A DNA stretch of 64,000 bases from the NCBI GenBank assembly GCA_030686995.1, contig CM060709.1, positions 126,448,373 through 126,512,372 of the forward strand, given 5' to 3'. Shown piece by piece: positions 45,084-57,164 of the stretch. Origin of the DNA: Artemisia argyi. Taxonomy: Eukaryota > Streptophyta > Magnoliopsida > Asterales > Asteraceae. The position numbers and the translations under genes are program-made. The notes below the pieces were generated by a model. It did not search any database and had not been told where the DNA came from. It saw nothing but the letters and a program-made list of their open reading frames with translations. Within the stretch, counting starts at the first letter, position 1. Every line of letters begins with the position of its first letter.

Positions 45084-46786
45084 AGGTTGCTCGTGATCTA
45101 GGATCTACAAGGCTTACTATCGAAGAAAGCTGTTTTGTGTAAGTTTTTACTCTTTTTAATTCATCATGGAAGTCAGTTAATTATGTTTAAATTCATCTTG
45201 TTATTGAAGAAAGCAGCTTTGGATTAAGGTATAATCGGTTTTAGAGTTTCTTATGTAATCGCTAGTTAGGGTTTCCTGTTTTTCTTTTATTTGGCGATTT
45301 AACTCGTTATGGAGATCCGAATACTCCTAATGCAAGAATGAATTGTTTGAAGCCATAACGATTTGTAAACTCTGGTTTGAAGGCGTTGTACTGTTTTATT
45401 ACGCTTACAAGGGACATAAGAAAAGCAGTTATTGTCATTCGAAACCCTAACATGGAGTCTGTTCGTAATAAGATGGTGCTTATCAAAGTTTATGTTCTAT
45501 CCAATCGTTTTCTTTAATTAAGGATTTGTATTGGTTTATTAAATGATATGGAGAAACAAAACAATTAGGGTTTAAAGTGCATTAATTCACCAAAATCACA
45601 ACAATGAAGTTGCATGGTTTGGTGACTAAGGGTTTATTGATTTGTGTCGGTTGTGGTATACGAAGATCTTAAGTTATTGCTGCTGTGTTTTGAACTTAAT
45701 GTTGTTATGAAGTTTATGCTGTTTGTTCAACTTACTGCTGCTGCGCTTATAGTTTCTGCTACTGGATATGTTAATGCTACTAAGTTCAACTTAGTAATGT
45801 TGTGATAAAGTTTATACAACTGCTGCTATATGATTGGTAAGTGTTATAAGTTTATGCTGCTCCTATTATAAAACTTGAATTCGTAGCTTAAACAGTTGAA
45901 GGAACTTGATGAGGAACTCCATGAAAAGCTGTTAGGGTTCTTTGAAACTCTAATTTGTTATACGAGGCTGTTGTTTAGAGGGAGTAAGCCTACTAGTAAT
46001 GATGTGCATTATGAGGTTACTTCTTTTGAGGGCATTCGATTATTTGCTTCTCAACAATTAATTATCTTCAATTAGGTTCGGTGATTCCTAAAAGTAAGCA
46101 AAGTGATACCACCACCGAATGAGCCTACTTGTTTTGAATTTTTGAATGAAGGTAAAGTAAAGATGGATAAAGATGGTACGAATACAGGTGCTTGTGTGCA
46201 TAGTGGTAACGAAGGAAAAGAAGGTGTGTACTATTTTTGATGAAGTCGTTACTACAGCTTTTATAGTATTTGTTTACTACTGGTGATCAGAAGTTACTAC
46301 TGCTCTTCAAGAGTTAATATTGTTCAACCATTTTGATGATGTTCTTCATTGTTACTACTCCTATCGGATACTATTATTAGTCATTTTTAGTGCTGCTTAT
46401 TCATGGATGGTACTACACAGTATTCGTTACTATAGATGGTTAGTTATTAGTACAGTTCTTATGGGTACTTAAATGATTAACATATTGGTTTCAGGGGTAG
46501 AATATTATAAAGTGTTTAACCATTGGAGGGAAAGGTTTTTACTATTGCTAAGTCATTATTACTACTGCCAGTTTAAGTTTCTACTGCCTTGAATTCATTA
46601 TTCTTATTATGCATCAGGGAGGATAATTTGAGACATTGGAAAGCTTGGATTAGAAGTTTAATATATGATTTGTAGTTGTAAAGATCAAAGATTGTACGTG
46701 TTCTTTGTCCCAAATGGATAACGACAAAAGGGGGAATGTTACATAGGAAACAACAAGCTCATGGAGATCTTAACTTAAGGGGAAGA
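45084..46786 (+). other. non-coding interior of the short-LTR element
   Basis: No ORF of note. It contains many dispersed ACTACTGCT/CTGCTGC words (45660-46600), a purine tract ACAAAAGGGGGAATGTT at 46724-46740, and TTAAGGGGAAGA directly before the next LTR. Probably a non-autonomous (LARD-like) interior; the assignment is tentative. Confidence 0.35.
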
Positions 46787-49700
46787 TGTAATAACCCATA
46801 AACTTTCATCAATATCATTTCCACCACATGGTGTTTTCTCAGGTAAAATTTTCCTTTTCATTACATACATAACTTACTAGACCTCCTCACACAACCACCA
46901 ATGCCAAATATCTATAAGGTTGTACTTTATAAACCTCCTAGTAAGTCAATTATAGATTCTAAACATTATTTCACTAAGTATTCTATCACTCTAGTATACT
47001 ATATCTATCAGAAACCCTAATAAAACCCTAATTGCACCCAATGTGTTTACGGTTATCTTTAAAACCCTAATTGCTTATCTGAACAAGTTTGAAAGTGTTC
47101 AAGGCTTATGTAAAGGTTACATTAGAAACAATAGGATATCTTAGACTTCCTAGACCATAGTACAACCCCCTAGAACCAAGGTACAAGTACCTTAAGCATA
47201 AAACCCTAACTAGGTCTTATATGTCCCAAAACTAGGTTAAACTTTCCCAAATCTTTACCATAGACTACCACCACTTAGTATAAGCCTCCTAAGTATTAAT
47301 ATTAGTTACTAAACACTCATAGGACACCAATATAGGCACTAAACCCTAAGCTAGACCCTAATCTCTCACTAAGCAAAATTAGGTCATTTAGGCCCCGAAA
47401 CTAGGACTAAACGAGCACCTTAAGCACCTTAAGCACCACCAAAGACCCAAGCAACCTACAAGGCAGCTTATGCAGATCCTTTTCACCCTAAGCAACCAAC
47501 CTAGCACCTCCATAGTAGCTTACAAGTAGCTTTGTCACTTACTTGTCTACTAGTATGTTTACATGGCAAAACCACCACCACAAGCCCCCTAGCTACCTCC
47601 CTAACCTTCATTAGTCATCCCTAGCGTCTATTAGTCACCCCTTACTGCCATGACTCACCTCCCCACTCCTCACAATACCTCACCACCTATTTCTTGCTAA
47701 TTACTCAAATCGTACCATATAAATACCCTAAACCTCCCCATCATTTGAAAATCACACCACTTCTCTTCTCTACTTAAAATAATCTGGTCCTAGAAGTAGT
47801 ATAAGGTCCCTATTAGTCCTAGGAGTCGAGAACACTAAGCCTAGAACCCTTGTCGAAGTAAAAACTAGTCGAGAAAACCCTAAACCTTAGTTAGACTCTC
47901 ATTAGACCTTCCTCTTATCACGTAAGCCCTTTTATTTGTTCTAATAACTTTAGTAATGACCTAGGATAGATATAAGATGCCTTAGATCACCTAGGAACCC
48001 TTGCCTAAGCCTTGATTATTTTCTTTTAAACCTTTTCATTTTAAAACACTAATTTTAGACTAATTGCTATCTGAATGCTATAAGCCCTTTTCATAAGCCA
48101 TAAACTGATCTAGGTTACTTTAATAAGCTAATATTAGTAAGTCATTAGCTTAGAAAACTGTTTTTTTTTTTTCATAAAAATATAGTTTTACATGATTTTT
48201 GGACTAGTTTTGCAATAGTTTTCATGCATAGGGGTATATATGGTAACTTTATGAAAATACTATGTCTAAGGACTATTTTTGACATTTCTTAAAAGTTATA
48301 AGTACAAGGACCCTTTTTGCAAAGTTTTAAAACCTTAGGATAACAAGTAAAATAAGTTATAAACTTATAAGGACTAGATTTGCAAATATTGTTAAGTTAA
48401 GGGTAAAAAGGATAATTATTGAAAGTTAGTGTAGTTTAAGGACCATTTCTTCCATTACTTTAAAATATATAAGTATATGGACTAATTGTGTAAAATATAG
48501 AAAGTTATATGCTTAAATGTTATAACTTTATAAGTTTAGGGTAGAAAGTGTAAATATGTAAACTTGAAGGGCATAAACGGACTATTTTCATTTAAATTAT
48601 AAAAACCTATTTTGAATTAGAAACATAACACAATACTAGGGAACTTCATGTGAGGGGTATCAGGTGGATATTTCCTTTTGACGAGTTTGCTAGGTTTACG
48701 AATTAAAGTGCCCTAGCTCCTCAAACGATTATTGCATGACCTCTGAATTATGATGGCCCGAACGCTGTTATGCTATAACTAAAACTTAATAACAACATAA
48801 CTCAATAGTTGGGAGCTTCATGTGAGGAGTATTAACTTCTGAATTATGATGGCACAGACGGTATTATGTTAATAACATAATACAATAGTAGGGAGCTTCA
48901 TGTGAAGAGTCATATACTTCTGAAATATGATGGCCCGAATTGTGTTATGTTATATCTAAATCTAGTAAAACATGAGAATACTTACTTATGAAATAGAGTA
49001 CTAAAACTTAGACAAACACAATCAGACTTGACATACACACTACACCCGGTTGCGTGAGTAGACCGTTTAGTATCTCAATCAACTTTCCTTAAAGCCCAGG
49101 TGAGTTCGTAGCCTCACACTTTTTAAATTCCTCGAGTTTTCATAGCCTCACTTTTAAATGCTTTACAACCCTGTGAGGGGGATACATGCTTTAAATCGAA
49201 TACAAGTCTTTTTCTTTGGTTGTTGCAAGAGTAAACTATCTGCCACCCCTACACAACAAAATTCTTGAATCTAATCGCTTGTGATATTTTACACAAGTGA
49301 ACGCGAATATAATTGATAGTTCTATTGGAGTTTGACAACTCCCGTTGGTACTACCTCTCACTGGAAGGTACCAATAAGTACTATATTTGAATTATCTGAA
49401 GGATTAACTTTGGCAAGTTATCCTTCCCGTCCCATCATGGATTGGTCTGCAGACCCCATGATCTGGACTGTTAACGTGTGGTTCATGAGTTTAGTGCAAT
49501 AACACTTCTTCCTCGGTATTGTACTGATCATACAATACTGAAACAAACCTACTTGACATGGGTGTAAAACAACATCGCCCATGGTTTACTAAACTCATAT
49601 TCGACCTTTTCAAAACTAAAACCTATGAATATCACTCAACCTTTGGGTTGACTCTTTAAGCATGTATCCTAAGTAACTGAACAACTCATGGCACGGGGTG

Positions 49701-49920
49701 GCACTGGACTTGGAGGACTTTTAAATCGGTTATCATACAAACATAACATTTCACACTTAGATTCACGGGACCTCTTCTTTATAAAAACTCTGATATGAAT
49801 GATAACTCATTTTCTAAAAACGTCTCTTTTCGAGTCATTTTCTATTACTGTGACTGTTATACCAAGAAGTAATACCCCATATCTAAATTTCACTGTGATT
49901 TGTGAAAATGGTGTGTTACA
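46787..49920 (+). repeat. Tekay/Del-like 5' LTR (3.1 kb)
   Basis: Starts TGTAATAACCC, ends GTGTGTTACA, and is followed two bases later by a perfect tRNA-Met primer site. Its 3' half matches the solo LTR at 22157 in reverse complement. It has scattered ACCCTAA words (46990-47390) and three tandem hairpin-like units at about 48620-48955, each containing GAGCTTCATGTGA or a near match and ending with TGTTATG. Confidence 0.75.
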
Positions 49921-49922
49921 GA

Positions 49923-50196
49923 TTGGTATCAGAGCTCCAGTCGTAGAGAACAAGGTCAAAACCTAAACTACAACTACTTTTCCTAAACCCAAGAAAGTCC
50001 TTAGTGCCACTCCCTTTCCCCGAAACACTATGTGCAAAAGGTTAGCCTAAGTAGATATCCCATAACTGCTATATTTATAAGTAACTTAGGGTTGTTATAT
50101 AGACATGTCTACTCCCCCTATCCTACTAATCCAATTTATATACAGAGAATGTTCTTCCCTCTCCAAATATTCTGGATTATGTTAGGTCACCATTTA
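49923..50196 (+). other. primer binding site and leader of the Tekay-like element, truncated
   Basis: TTGGTATCAGAGC at 49923-49935 is an exact initiator tRNA-Met primer match. About 260 bp of leader follow, then the sequence is cut by the minus-strand copia LTR at 50197. No gag or pol remains. Confidence 0.7.
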
Positions 50197-50536
50197 TGTA
50201 AACACAAGTATGATAATGAAAGAAATAAGATGAGAATGAGAGATGGTTGATTATGAGACAATATGAAAAGTGAAAGTGCAAGAGTTTCCTTAAGATAATC
50301 AAATAACCAACAAATGAAAAGGTTACATAAGCCTAGTATTTATAGGAGGAGGAGTAGGGCAACACTCCCTTCCTCCCTCCTTTCATTTGGACGTGGGCTT
50401 TAAGGCCCATGGACTTTACAAACTAAGCCTTGTAACTTAAACAATGTAGAATAAATACCTAAGCAACCTATAACAAAATGTAATGACCGAGACTTGACTA
50501 AAAATACAAAAGTATGATCCCAACAATCTCCCCCTA
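50197..50536 (-). repeat. copia-type 3' LTR and polypurine tract, minus strand
   Basis: On the minus strand TAGGGGGAGAT (about 50537-50527) leads into TGTTGGGATCATAC (from 50525) and the LTR ends CTTGTGTTTACA at 50197. It is 329 bp, with TATAAATAC near 50335. The partner LTR was not found. Confidence 0.65.
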
Positions 50537-52103
50537 AGGGTCGGTCATCACGGTTGCTTGACGTCTTCATCTTTGTTGTAGACTTGTGACATGTAAAACT
50601 TTAGACGTCTTCAAAAATGATTGAATGATAATGAATGTACTTTTCTCTTTGTCTTTGTTCTTTGGTGATGATGTAGTGATTGTATCACGAAGTAGTCTGC
50701 CATTCGTCACTCCTGTGTCTGTGGTGGTTGAGCGCCATTCCAACATACTCATACATCTTTATATTTTGGCATGCACGAAGTTCCTTTTCATACAATGAGA
50801 TCTTTAGTCCTTAAACTTTGTAGATTCTTTTTTATTGACGTAGAATCATTGTTTGAACTTTGTGGTGTTAAGATCTTTGGGAGAGCTTTCTTTCACTTCA
50901 AGATGTATGTATGAGCATGTTGGAATCTACCATCATGGAAGTGAGGTACCTGCGAGTAAACAGTTAGCAATAAAAACAACCGGTACTTACGAATAAGGAA
51001 TTAGAGTTCATCAACAGCATATTGTGAAGACTCCTTCTAATCCTTATCCAGGCCGTTCCCATATCAGATACTCCCGAAGGAGCTTACGAGACCTACTAAG
51101 TAGCTCAATGACTGGGTGAGTCGCTGGGGGTCACTCCACGACTGTAGACTGCTATGGAACCACCACAAACACTAAGCGTAACCCTTTTGAGGTTACCGAA
51201 GTGACCTGCTGTCAGGGCTGTTTGATGTTGACCCTGGCAGGATTTCCGTTCAATCATTGAGAAATACTTACGTAATCCTCTCATAAACGTTCTTGGCAGG
51301 TTGCTAAGATCTGCGAAGGACTCGATAGTTTACAACTGATGCCCATTGATGTAGAACACCAGTTGTAGAAATACTAAGTGTTCCTAAGAGATCTTTGATG
51401 TATCTCAAGGCTCTAGACTCTATAAGTGCACTCCTAGGTTTCCTATGCGGAGACGAGGGAGGGGTCTCCTGCTTCAATATCAACCGTCTCTAAGAGATAG
51501 GTCGATAGATTATGCTGGTTCCCCGTGAGAATGAAACAAGTTCTTTTAAGAGAACTTGAGTGGTTAAGAAGGTTTAGTGCATTGCGTCACTGGGTCCATG
51601 ACGACTTTGTCTTCAATACCGGTGTTGCCTTTTGCAACAACCAGTAGCATACGTATTGAACCCGGTGTCTGCCCTAAGGTTGAACATATGGAGGGCTATT
51701 TCTTTTCACCCCTTTCTTTTACTTTTCTTTTTAATTATTCAACTCCTTCTTTCCCATTCATTCTTTTCTCCTTTTTTCGTATCATACCTAAGGACTTCTA
51801 ATGCTAACTATGGGAGATGTCCTTGGGTAGATCCCTCCGGATCTGGCGGATCATAGGACGGATATTCCTATCTTAATCACCTTATAACTCCGACAGTAGT
51901 CAAGAAACCTTTGATTGAAAATCTCTCAAAGTGTTTATGTTAATCAAATATTTTGTTTAACACTTTGAGAGTTTTGTGTACACTTTTGAAGGGCTCCCCC
52001 AGCACATGTGCTCATGAGTATTTAATAAATTTGCACATGCGGGAGGAGCAAGCACTTTTTGAATTGATCCACTTTCCGTGAACAAGACCGATTCGAGACA
52101 CGC
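50537..52103. other. unclassified retroelement-derived sequence
   Basis: Lies where the interior of the minus-strand copia-type element should be, but no RNase H, RT or integrase motif is readable on either strand. The 61- to 74-codon frames here are unconvincing. A 13-bp inverted repeat is listed separately. Confidence 0.35.
51923..51971. repeat. 13-bp perfect inverted repeat
   Basis: CTCTCAAAGTGTT (51923-51935) and AACACTTTGAGAG (51959-51971), 23-base AT-rich loop. Confidence 0.8.
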
Positions 52104-55100
52104 TGATGAGTGTGTAAATACTCATCATTTATGTTACATATAAGCTGCAAAAACATATGAAAACACACAGGAATGCCTTGAAATACATAAAATTATCCCT
52201 GGATTGTGTTTTTATGCATAAGGATTGAAAACTGATGAAAAACAAAACATTTTACATAATTTATAGTTTCAGTCCCTGAACTTTGGAAAATTGGCAAAAC
52301 TAGTCCCTGGTAAATCAAAACTTGTACAAATGTCATAAAAGGTCCTTGGGATTCATAAGTTGTCTAGAAAAGTCCTTTAAAGTTTAAAAATAGCAAAATG
52401 ACAACTTTGGTCCCTCAACTTTTAAAAGTGTCAAAAATAGTCCCTAAGGTTTTGAAAAATGGAAAATGTGAAAAATAAACCTTATGCTATTCTAAAAAGA
52501 CAAAATTGGTCCTTATGATAACTTTTGAGAAGATACAAATTCAACCCTTCAAAAATCAGAAAATTACAGTTTTGGTCCCTGGAGTTTGTGGAATTGGCAG
52601 ATTTGGTCCCTGAGGTTTAAAATGATAAAATTTATACTTGTGGTCCTTGTACTAATGGTTAATTGCAGGTTTAGTCATTATTTGAAGTTTGGAAAAATCA
52701 CAAATAAACCCTCAACTTTGGCCGAATTACACATTTAGTCCTTGTGATTTTTTTAAGCTAAAACCAAACCGGACCCTTTGTTTTATTTTAAATCCAAAAC
52801 CAACTCCACAATCCAAATCCAGATCCAGTCCAACCCAGGCCCAAACATAAGCCCACACCCTTTTTAGTTAAAATGGGCGTTGACCCGGGTCAAACACCAG
52901 CACTGTTCACCCATCCCTCCCAATACCACCCCCTCCACACAGACCACCATACCAGGTGGTTTTGTGCCACCTTTCACCTCCACCTCACCAATACACCTCA
53001 CCACCAACTCCCTTCCACCTCCTTACACCATCACATCCCCATTAAATGCCATTCCCACACTTTTTCCCTCCAAACTACCAATACTTCCCCTGTTTTCAAC
53101 AAATCCACACCATTTGACCTCAAACTTATCCTAAACGTGTTCCCTAAGTCTCTGCTACATTCCTAAATGCATTAATTGAGTTATATCAGGCTGCAAGCAA
53201 CCTAGGAGACTTTGGCGCCAAAACAGTTTAAATGGCCAAGATCACTTTGACTGCATCAATGGCCTCAATTTGAAGTGGGAAAGTGTGAGGAAGCTAGTGG
53301 GATGCTTTTGAGTCATTATAAATCAAGATTGAAGCAGAGAAGAAGATATCTAGTTTTAATTTTATTTAATGAATGTCGATTAGCTTAATTTAAAATTCTC
53401 TTTGTATCTTTAAGCTTTCTAAGTTGTAATATCTGAACATCAGTGTGTTTTAAATCTTTGGTGATAATAAATCTCAAGTTTCATGTATAATTCTCAAGTT
53501 TGCAAATTTCCCTTTTACTCAAAATTATCAAATATCATATTTGTTGTTTGCAGTGGGTTATAAGGATTGAATAAGTTCATTTAAGCCTTGACAAAGCTTA
53601 AACAAGCTTTTAGAAACAATAAATCTAGGTGTATCATCAAAACTGAAAATACATAAAAAAAATCAAGAAAAATAGGTAAAAATATAAAAATCATGGTGTA
53701 TGATGATCAAGCAATGGAGCAAGGTATATTATGGATGGCCTTGGTTATTAGTGCTTAGTGGTAAGCTATAAGAAAGGTTCTTTGATCTTGGTTCTGTGTT
53801 CATCTCATTTCCAATTTGTAAGTACTTTCTTGATTTTTAGCATTTTCTGTATTAGTTGTTAATTTAGTATAATCCTTCTTGACTCATGCTTAGTTGTTAG
53901 TAGTTAGTGGTAATCTAGTGTAATATTGGTAGCTTGTGTATTGAAAATCATAGTTGCTAGTAATTATAGTTAGACAGTGAAATTAGTATAAGTAGTGATT
54001 AATAGTTAGTAGTTGTTAAATCTATGTTATTTGTGTCCATTTGATCTTAGTTAATCTGTATCAAGTGTTAAAAATCAATCTCATGCTCTAAATTAGTGTT
54101 GAGTAACACTAATCTAGAAAACAGTCCTATTTAGGGGTGTTTGGATCAAGCTGCCATACTAGTTTATGCATGTTATTGTGCTTTAATCTTTTTGCTGCAT
54201 GTTTATTTAGATCACTATAGCTCATATCAGTTATAATACATAGACCTTATTAGAGCAAAAGTCAAAAGTAGTATTAATCTAATCTATCTGTTAACTGTGT
54301 AGTGTAATCAGTCCCATAATCTTCATATTAGCTTAGAACTTTGTAACTTAGCTTAATTTCAACTTAGTATAGCTTAGAATAACATAATCAGTTAATAAAC
54401 TAGGATCAAAGCTCATATAAGTCAACATATTGGTTTACATTAAAAAGTCAAAATTGCAGCTTATCTATTTTTTGAATAAAATTGGAATTTAATTGTGAAC
54501 TGGTTATTTGATATTAGGAGTTGAGCTTGTAGGTTTAAAATATCTTGTTGCTGATCTTTCTTATAATATTTTTGATAAATTTTATTAAAGTGGTTAGAGT
54601 GCTTAATAACTGCTTATCTTTTAGCTCAATTTCACAAGCCTCCCCTGTACTCAGTCAAACCACTCACTTTCACAAGCTTGCATAAGCCTGTTTATTGAGT
54701 GTTAGCCTGTGTATTTTGGTTGTTTGTGATGCCCATGTGGCTAGTTACTTGAGTAAGTGCTTATTTGTCCTTGGATTGCTTATTTGGTCTGCTTATCTTG
54801 CTTTAATTTGTGCAACAAAATCAACCCATACACTGATCACTCAGTGTACACAAGCAAATTCATAAGCCCATCATAAGCTCATCACTGAGCTTTGGCTTGT
54901 GATCTAAGGCTTTTTAAGAAGCTAAGCAGCTAATCTTTAAAGTTCCAACTTTTATTTTCACTCACATGCCCTTTTACTAGGGCTGCTCTCAGTTTAAACT
55001 TTGTTCATTCACTCAGTTCTCTGAGTGAACCAGTCAAACCACCAGTCTTCATAAGCCCTTAATAAGCTACCCAATGGTCCCCATTGATTGAGCTTTTGCA

Positions 55101-56999
55101 TTTTGGAATCCTTACCTACCCAACTAATTAGCTCAGCATTCAATAATTTCTTTTGAGCTTATTTCATAAGCTCAATTTGAGCTCTTTGGTTGCCTGTATA
55201 GGTGTTTGGATCTCAGTTTCATTGGAAGTGCTTATAAGCTTTTTACAAGCTTATTGGTTTAATCCATTGAACACACTTGTTCATATCTATTAATATACTA
55301 TATATACACAGTACTAATATTTTGTTTTCTTTCTTAAGCCTGTTTGAAAGCTTTTACCAAGCTTTCAAGCTTATTTTCACTTACTCAGATAACTGAGTAA
55401 GTCTGTTTGGACCCCTCACTTCCCAAGCTCTTTCTGAGCTTATCAGTGGGTCCCACACCCTAAATCTTGGTTCTTCTAACCCCCCTCCTACCAGGGTTCA
55501 GCCTTTGACCCTTTGTTTGACCTGTACACTACTGGACCCCACCTAGAATTGCACCCAAACCTTGTCCCATTTCTGGCCCAGAACCAAATAAGCAAATAGC
55601 TTATTGTGGTCTTTTGGCTTATCTATTGAGCTTATATCATCAAGTCTAGCTTATTCAAGTCCAATTAACTTAGGTGAATCAGATTCACCCTTGTGGACCC
55701 CACATAAGCTCATTTGAGCTCATTTCTTTGTTTGGTCAAACCTAGTCAACTGTTTGGTCCAATAAGCACTCTCAGTGCTTATTTTTGGTTTTTAAATTAT
55801 TTGTCTTTGTAAAAGTTTCATATTTTAAGTATTTTATTAGATTTATAAAAGAAAAACCAGAAAAAACCAAACTTAATTATAGTGATAGCTTCTATTTAAT
55901 AGAAATTATCTATTTAATTTTCCTTTTAGCTTATTTATAAGCACTTATGCTATTTTATATTTTTATTAAATCTATTATATATTAAAGTAATTTTATAAAT
56001 TTTTTCCAGAATTTTCTCTTGTCATCTAGTGTTATTTAGAATTAATTTTAGTTTATTTTATAATTAAATAATTAATAAGAATCAAATAGCATAATATATT
56101 TTTATAAGGTAACACCTATATTTTATATTTTTCCTAGCTTCTATAAGTCATAAAATAATTTTAGAAATTTTCTTGTGATTTATACTGTTCATTTACTAGT
56201 TTTCATAATTCAATAATTTTAATTAGATATTAATTAATAAATAGAATAATAATTAGTAAATTAGATTAAAAATACATAATATAAAGTTTTTATAATTTTT
56301 TAGGATTCCTATGATGGTTAATTAGATATATAAAATTTTTCATAATTATCTAAGTCTTTTAGTAATTATAAATAAGTTAATCAATATAATTAGTTAAATA
56401 ATAATTAAATAATAATTAATTAATAATAGATAGATAAATAGTGTGAAAAATATAATTTTAATTTTAAAATAAGTTTTTATAATATTTTAGATTTTTAGAA
56501 ATTTTAATTTTAATTTTCTAGACTTATTTTACATTTCCATAATTAATAGTTAATTATTAAATAATTAATAATAGTTATTAAATAAAAATAATTAATTAAA
56601 TAGTTTTTAATTATAAAATAAATATTTTAAATTTATTTAATTTGCATTTAAGCCCCTAAGGCTTATAAAATCCTACTATAAGTAAATTTGTTTTTGTTTA
56701 CGTTTAATTAATAAACGTTTACCTTTTTCAGTGCCTTTTTCACGCATACTTATCTGATTTCATGTATTAGTTGATATAGCTTATTAAAGCCATTCACTCT
56801 TATATTTTAGTAGTACAAATCACTTAAACCATTTTCCTGTTCAATTCACCTTATCTCAAAGTCGTTTTATTTCAGATTTCACATCTCGTTGGGATCTAAC
56901 GATCCGGGGAAACACTAAACTCACTGGAGTATTGGTTTAGGCTGTCTGACTTGTTGACCATTACTTGGTTGATATTATCTGACTGTTTCGGACCAATCA
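52104..56999 (+). repeat. Athila-type 5' LTR (4.9 kb)
   Basis: Starts with the hairpin TGATGAGT/ACTCATCA (52104-52127) and ends GACCAATCA. Order: degenerate 'TTTGGTCCCTGA' repeats (52260-52760), palindrome 53211-53222, TATA 53317, a long AGCTTATT/AAGCTTAT-rich segment (about 54.5-55.8 kb), an extremely AT-rich segment (55.8-56.6 kb), and a conserved CGTTGGGATCTAACGATCC block near 56890. No coding sequence; short frames near 52.9-53.1 kb are Pro/Thr-rich composition effects. Confidence 0.85.
53211..53323 (+). promoter_or_regulatory. TTTGGCGCCAAA palindrome and TATA box
   Basis: Perfect 12-bp palindrome at 53211-53222 and TATAAAT at 53317. E2F-like (TTTSSCGC) on both strands; the position is conserved in the solo LTR at 25878. 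Confidence 0.55.
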
Positions 57000-57004
57000 A
57001 AATT

Positions 57005-57022
57005 TGGCGCCGCTGCCGGAGA
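57005..57022 (+). other. primer binding site, tRNA-Asp
   Basis: TGGCGCCGCTGCCGGAGA, 16 of 18 matching the complement of the tRNA-Asp 3' end; the usual primer of Athila/Tat elements. Confidence 0.85.
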
Positions 57023-57164
57023 GGTGTGCTGCGTATTACGACTTTTTGAAATATCTGTGAGTTTGAATTTTCAGACTTTGTTATATATCATCTTTTTGTT
57101 CATATTTTATTTTCTATTTGTAATTTCCCGTCACTCTAAGTATTCTTAGAGTCGTCTCTAGTGC

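Noticed and set aside
46990..47390. ACCCTAA words as an interstitial telomere repeat
   Set aside because: Scattered and out of register, not a tandem array; part of the LTR.
52103..52127. CTGATGAGT at the Athila LTR start as a hammerhead (retrozyme) core
   Set aside because: The expected GAAAC and stem arrangement are absent; the sequence is a plain terminal hairpin.
52873..53166. Pro/Thr/His-rich frames in the Athila LTR
   Set aside because: Two overlapping frames from a C-rich stretch of LTR; no domain, and the LTR copy at 25878 does not keep them.
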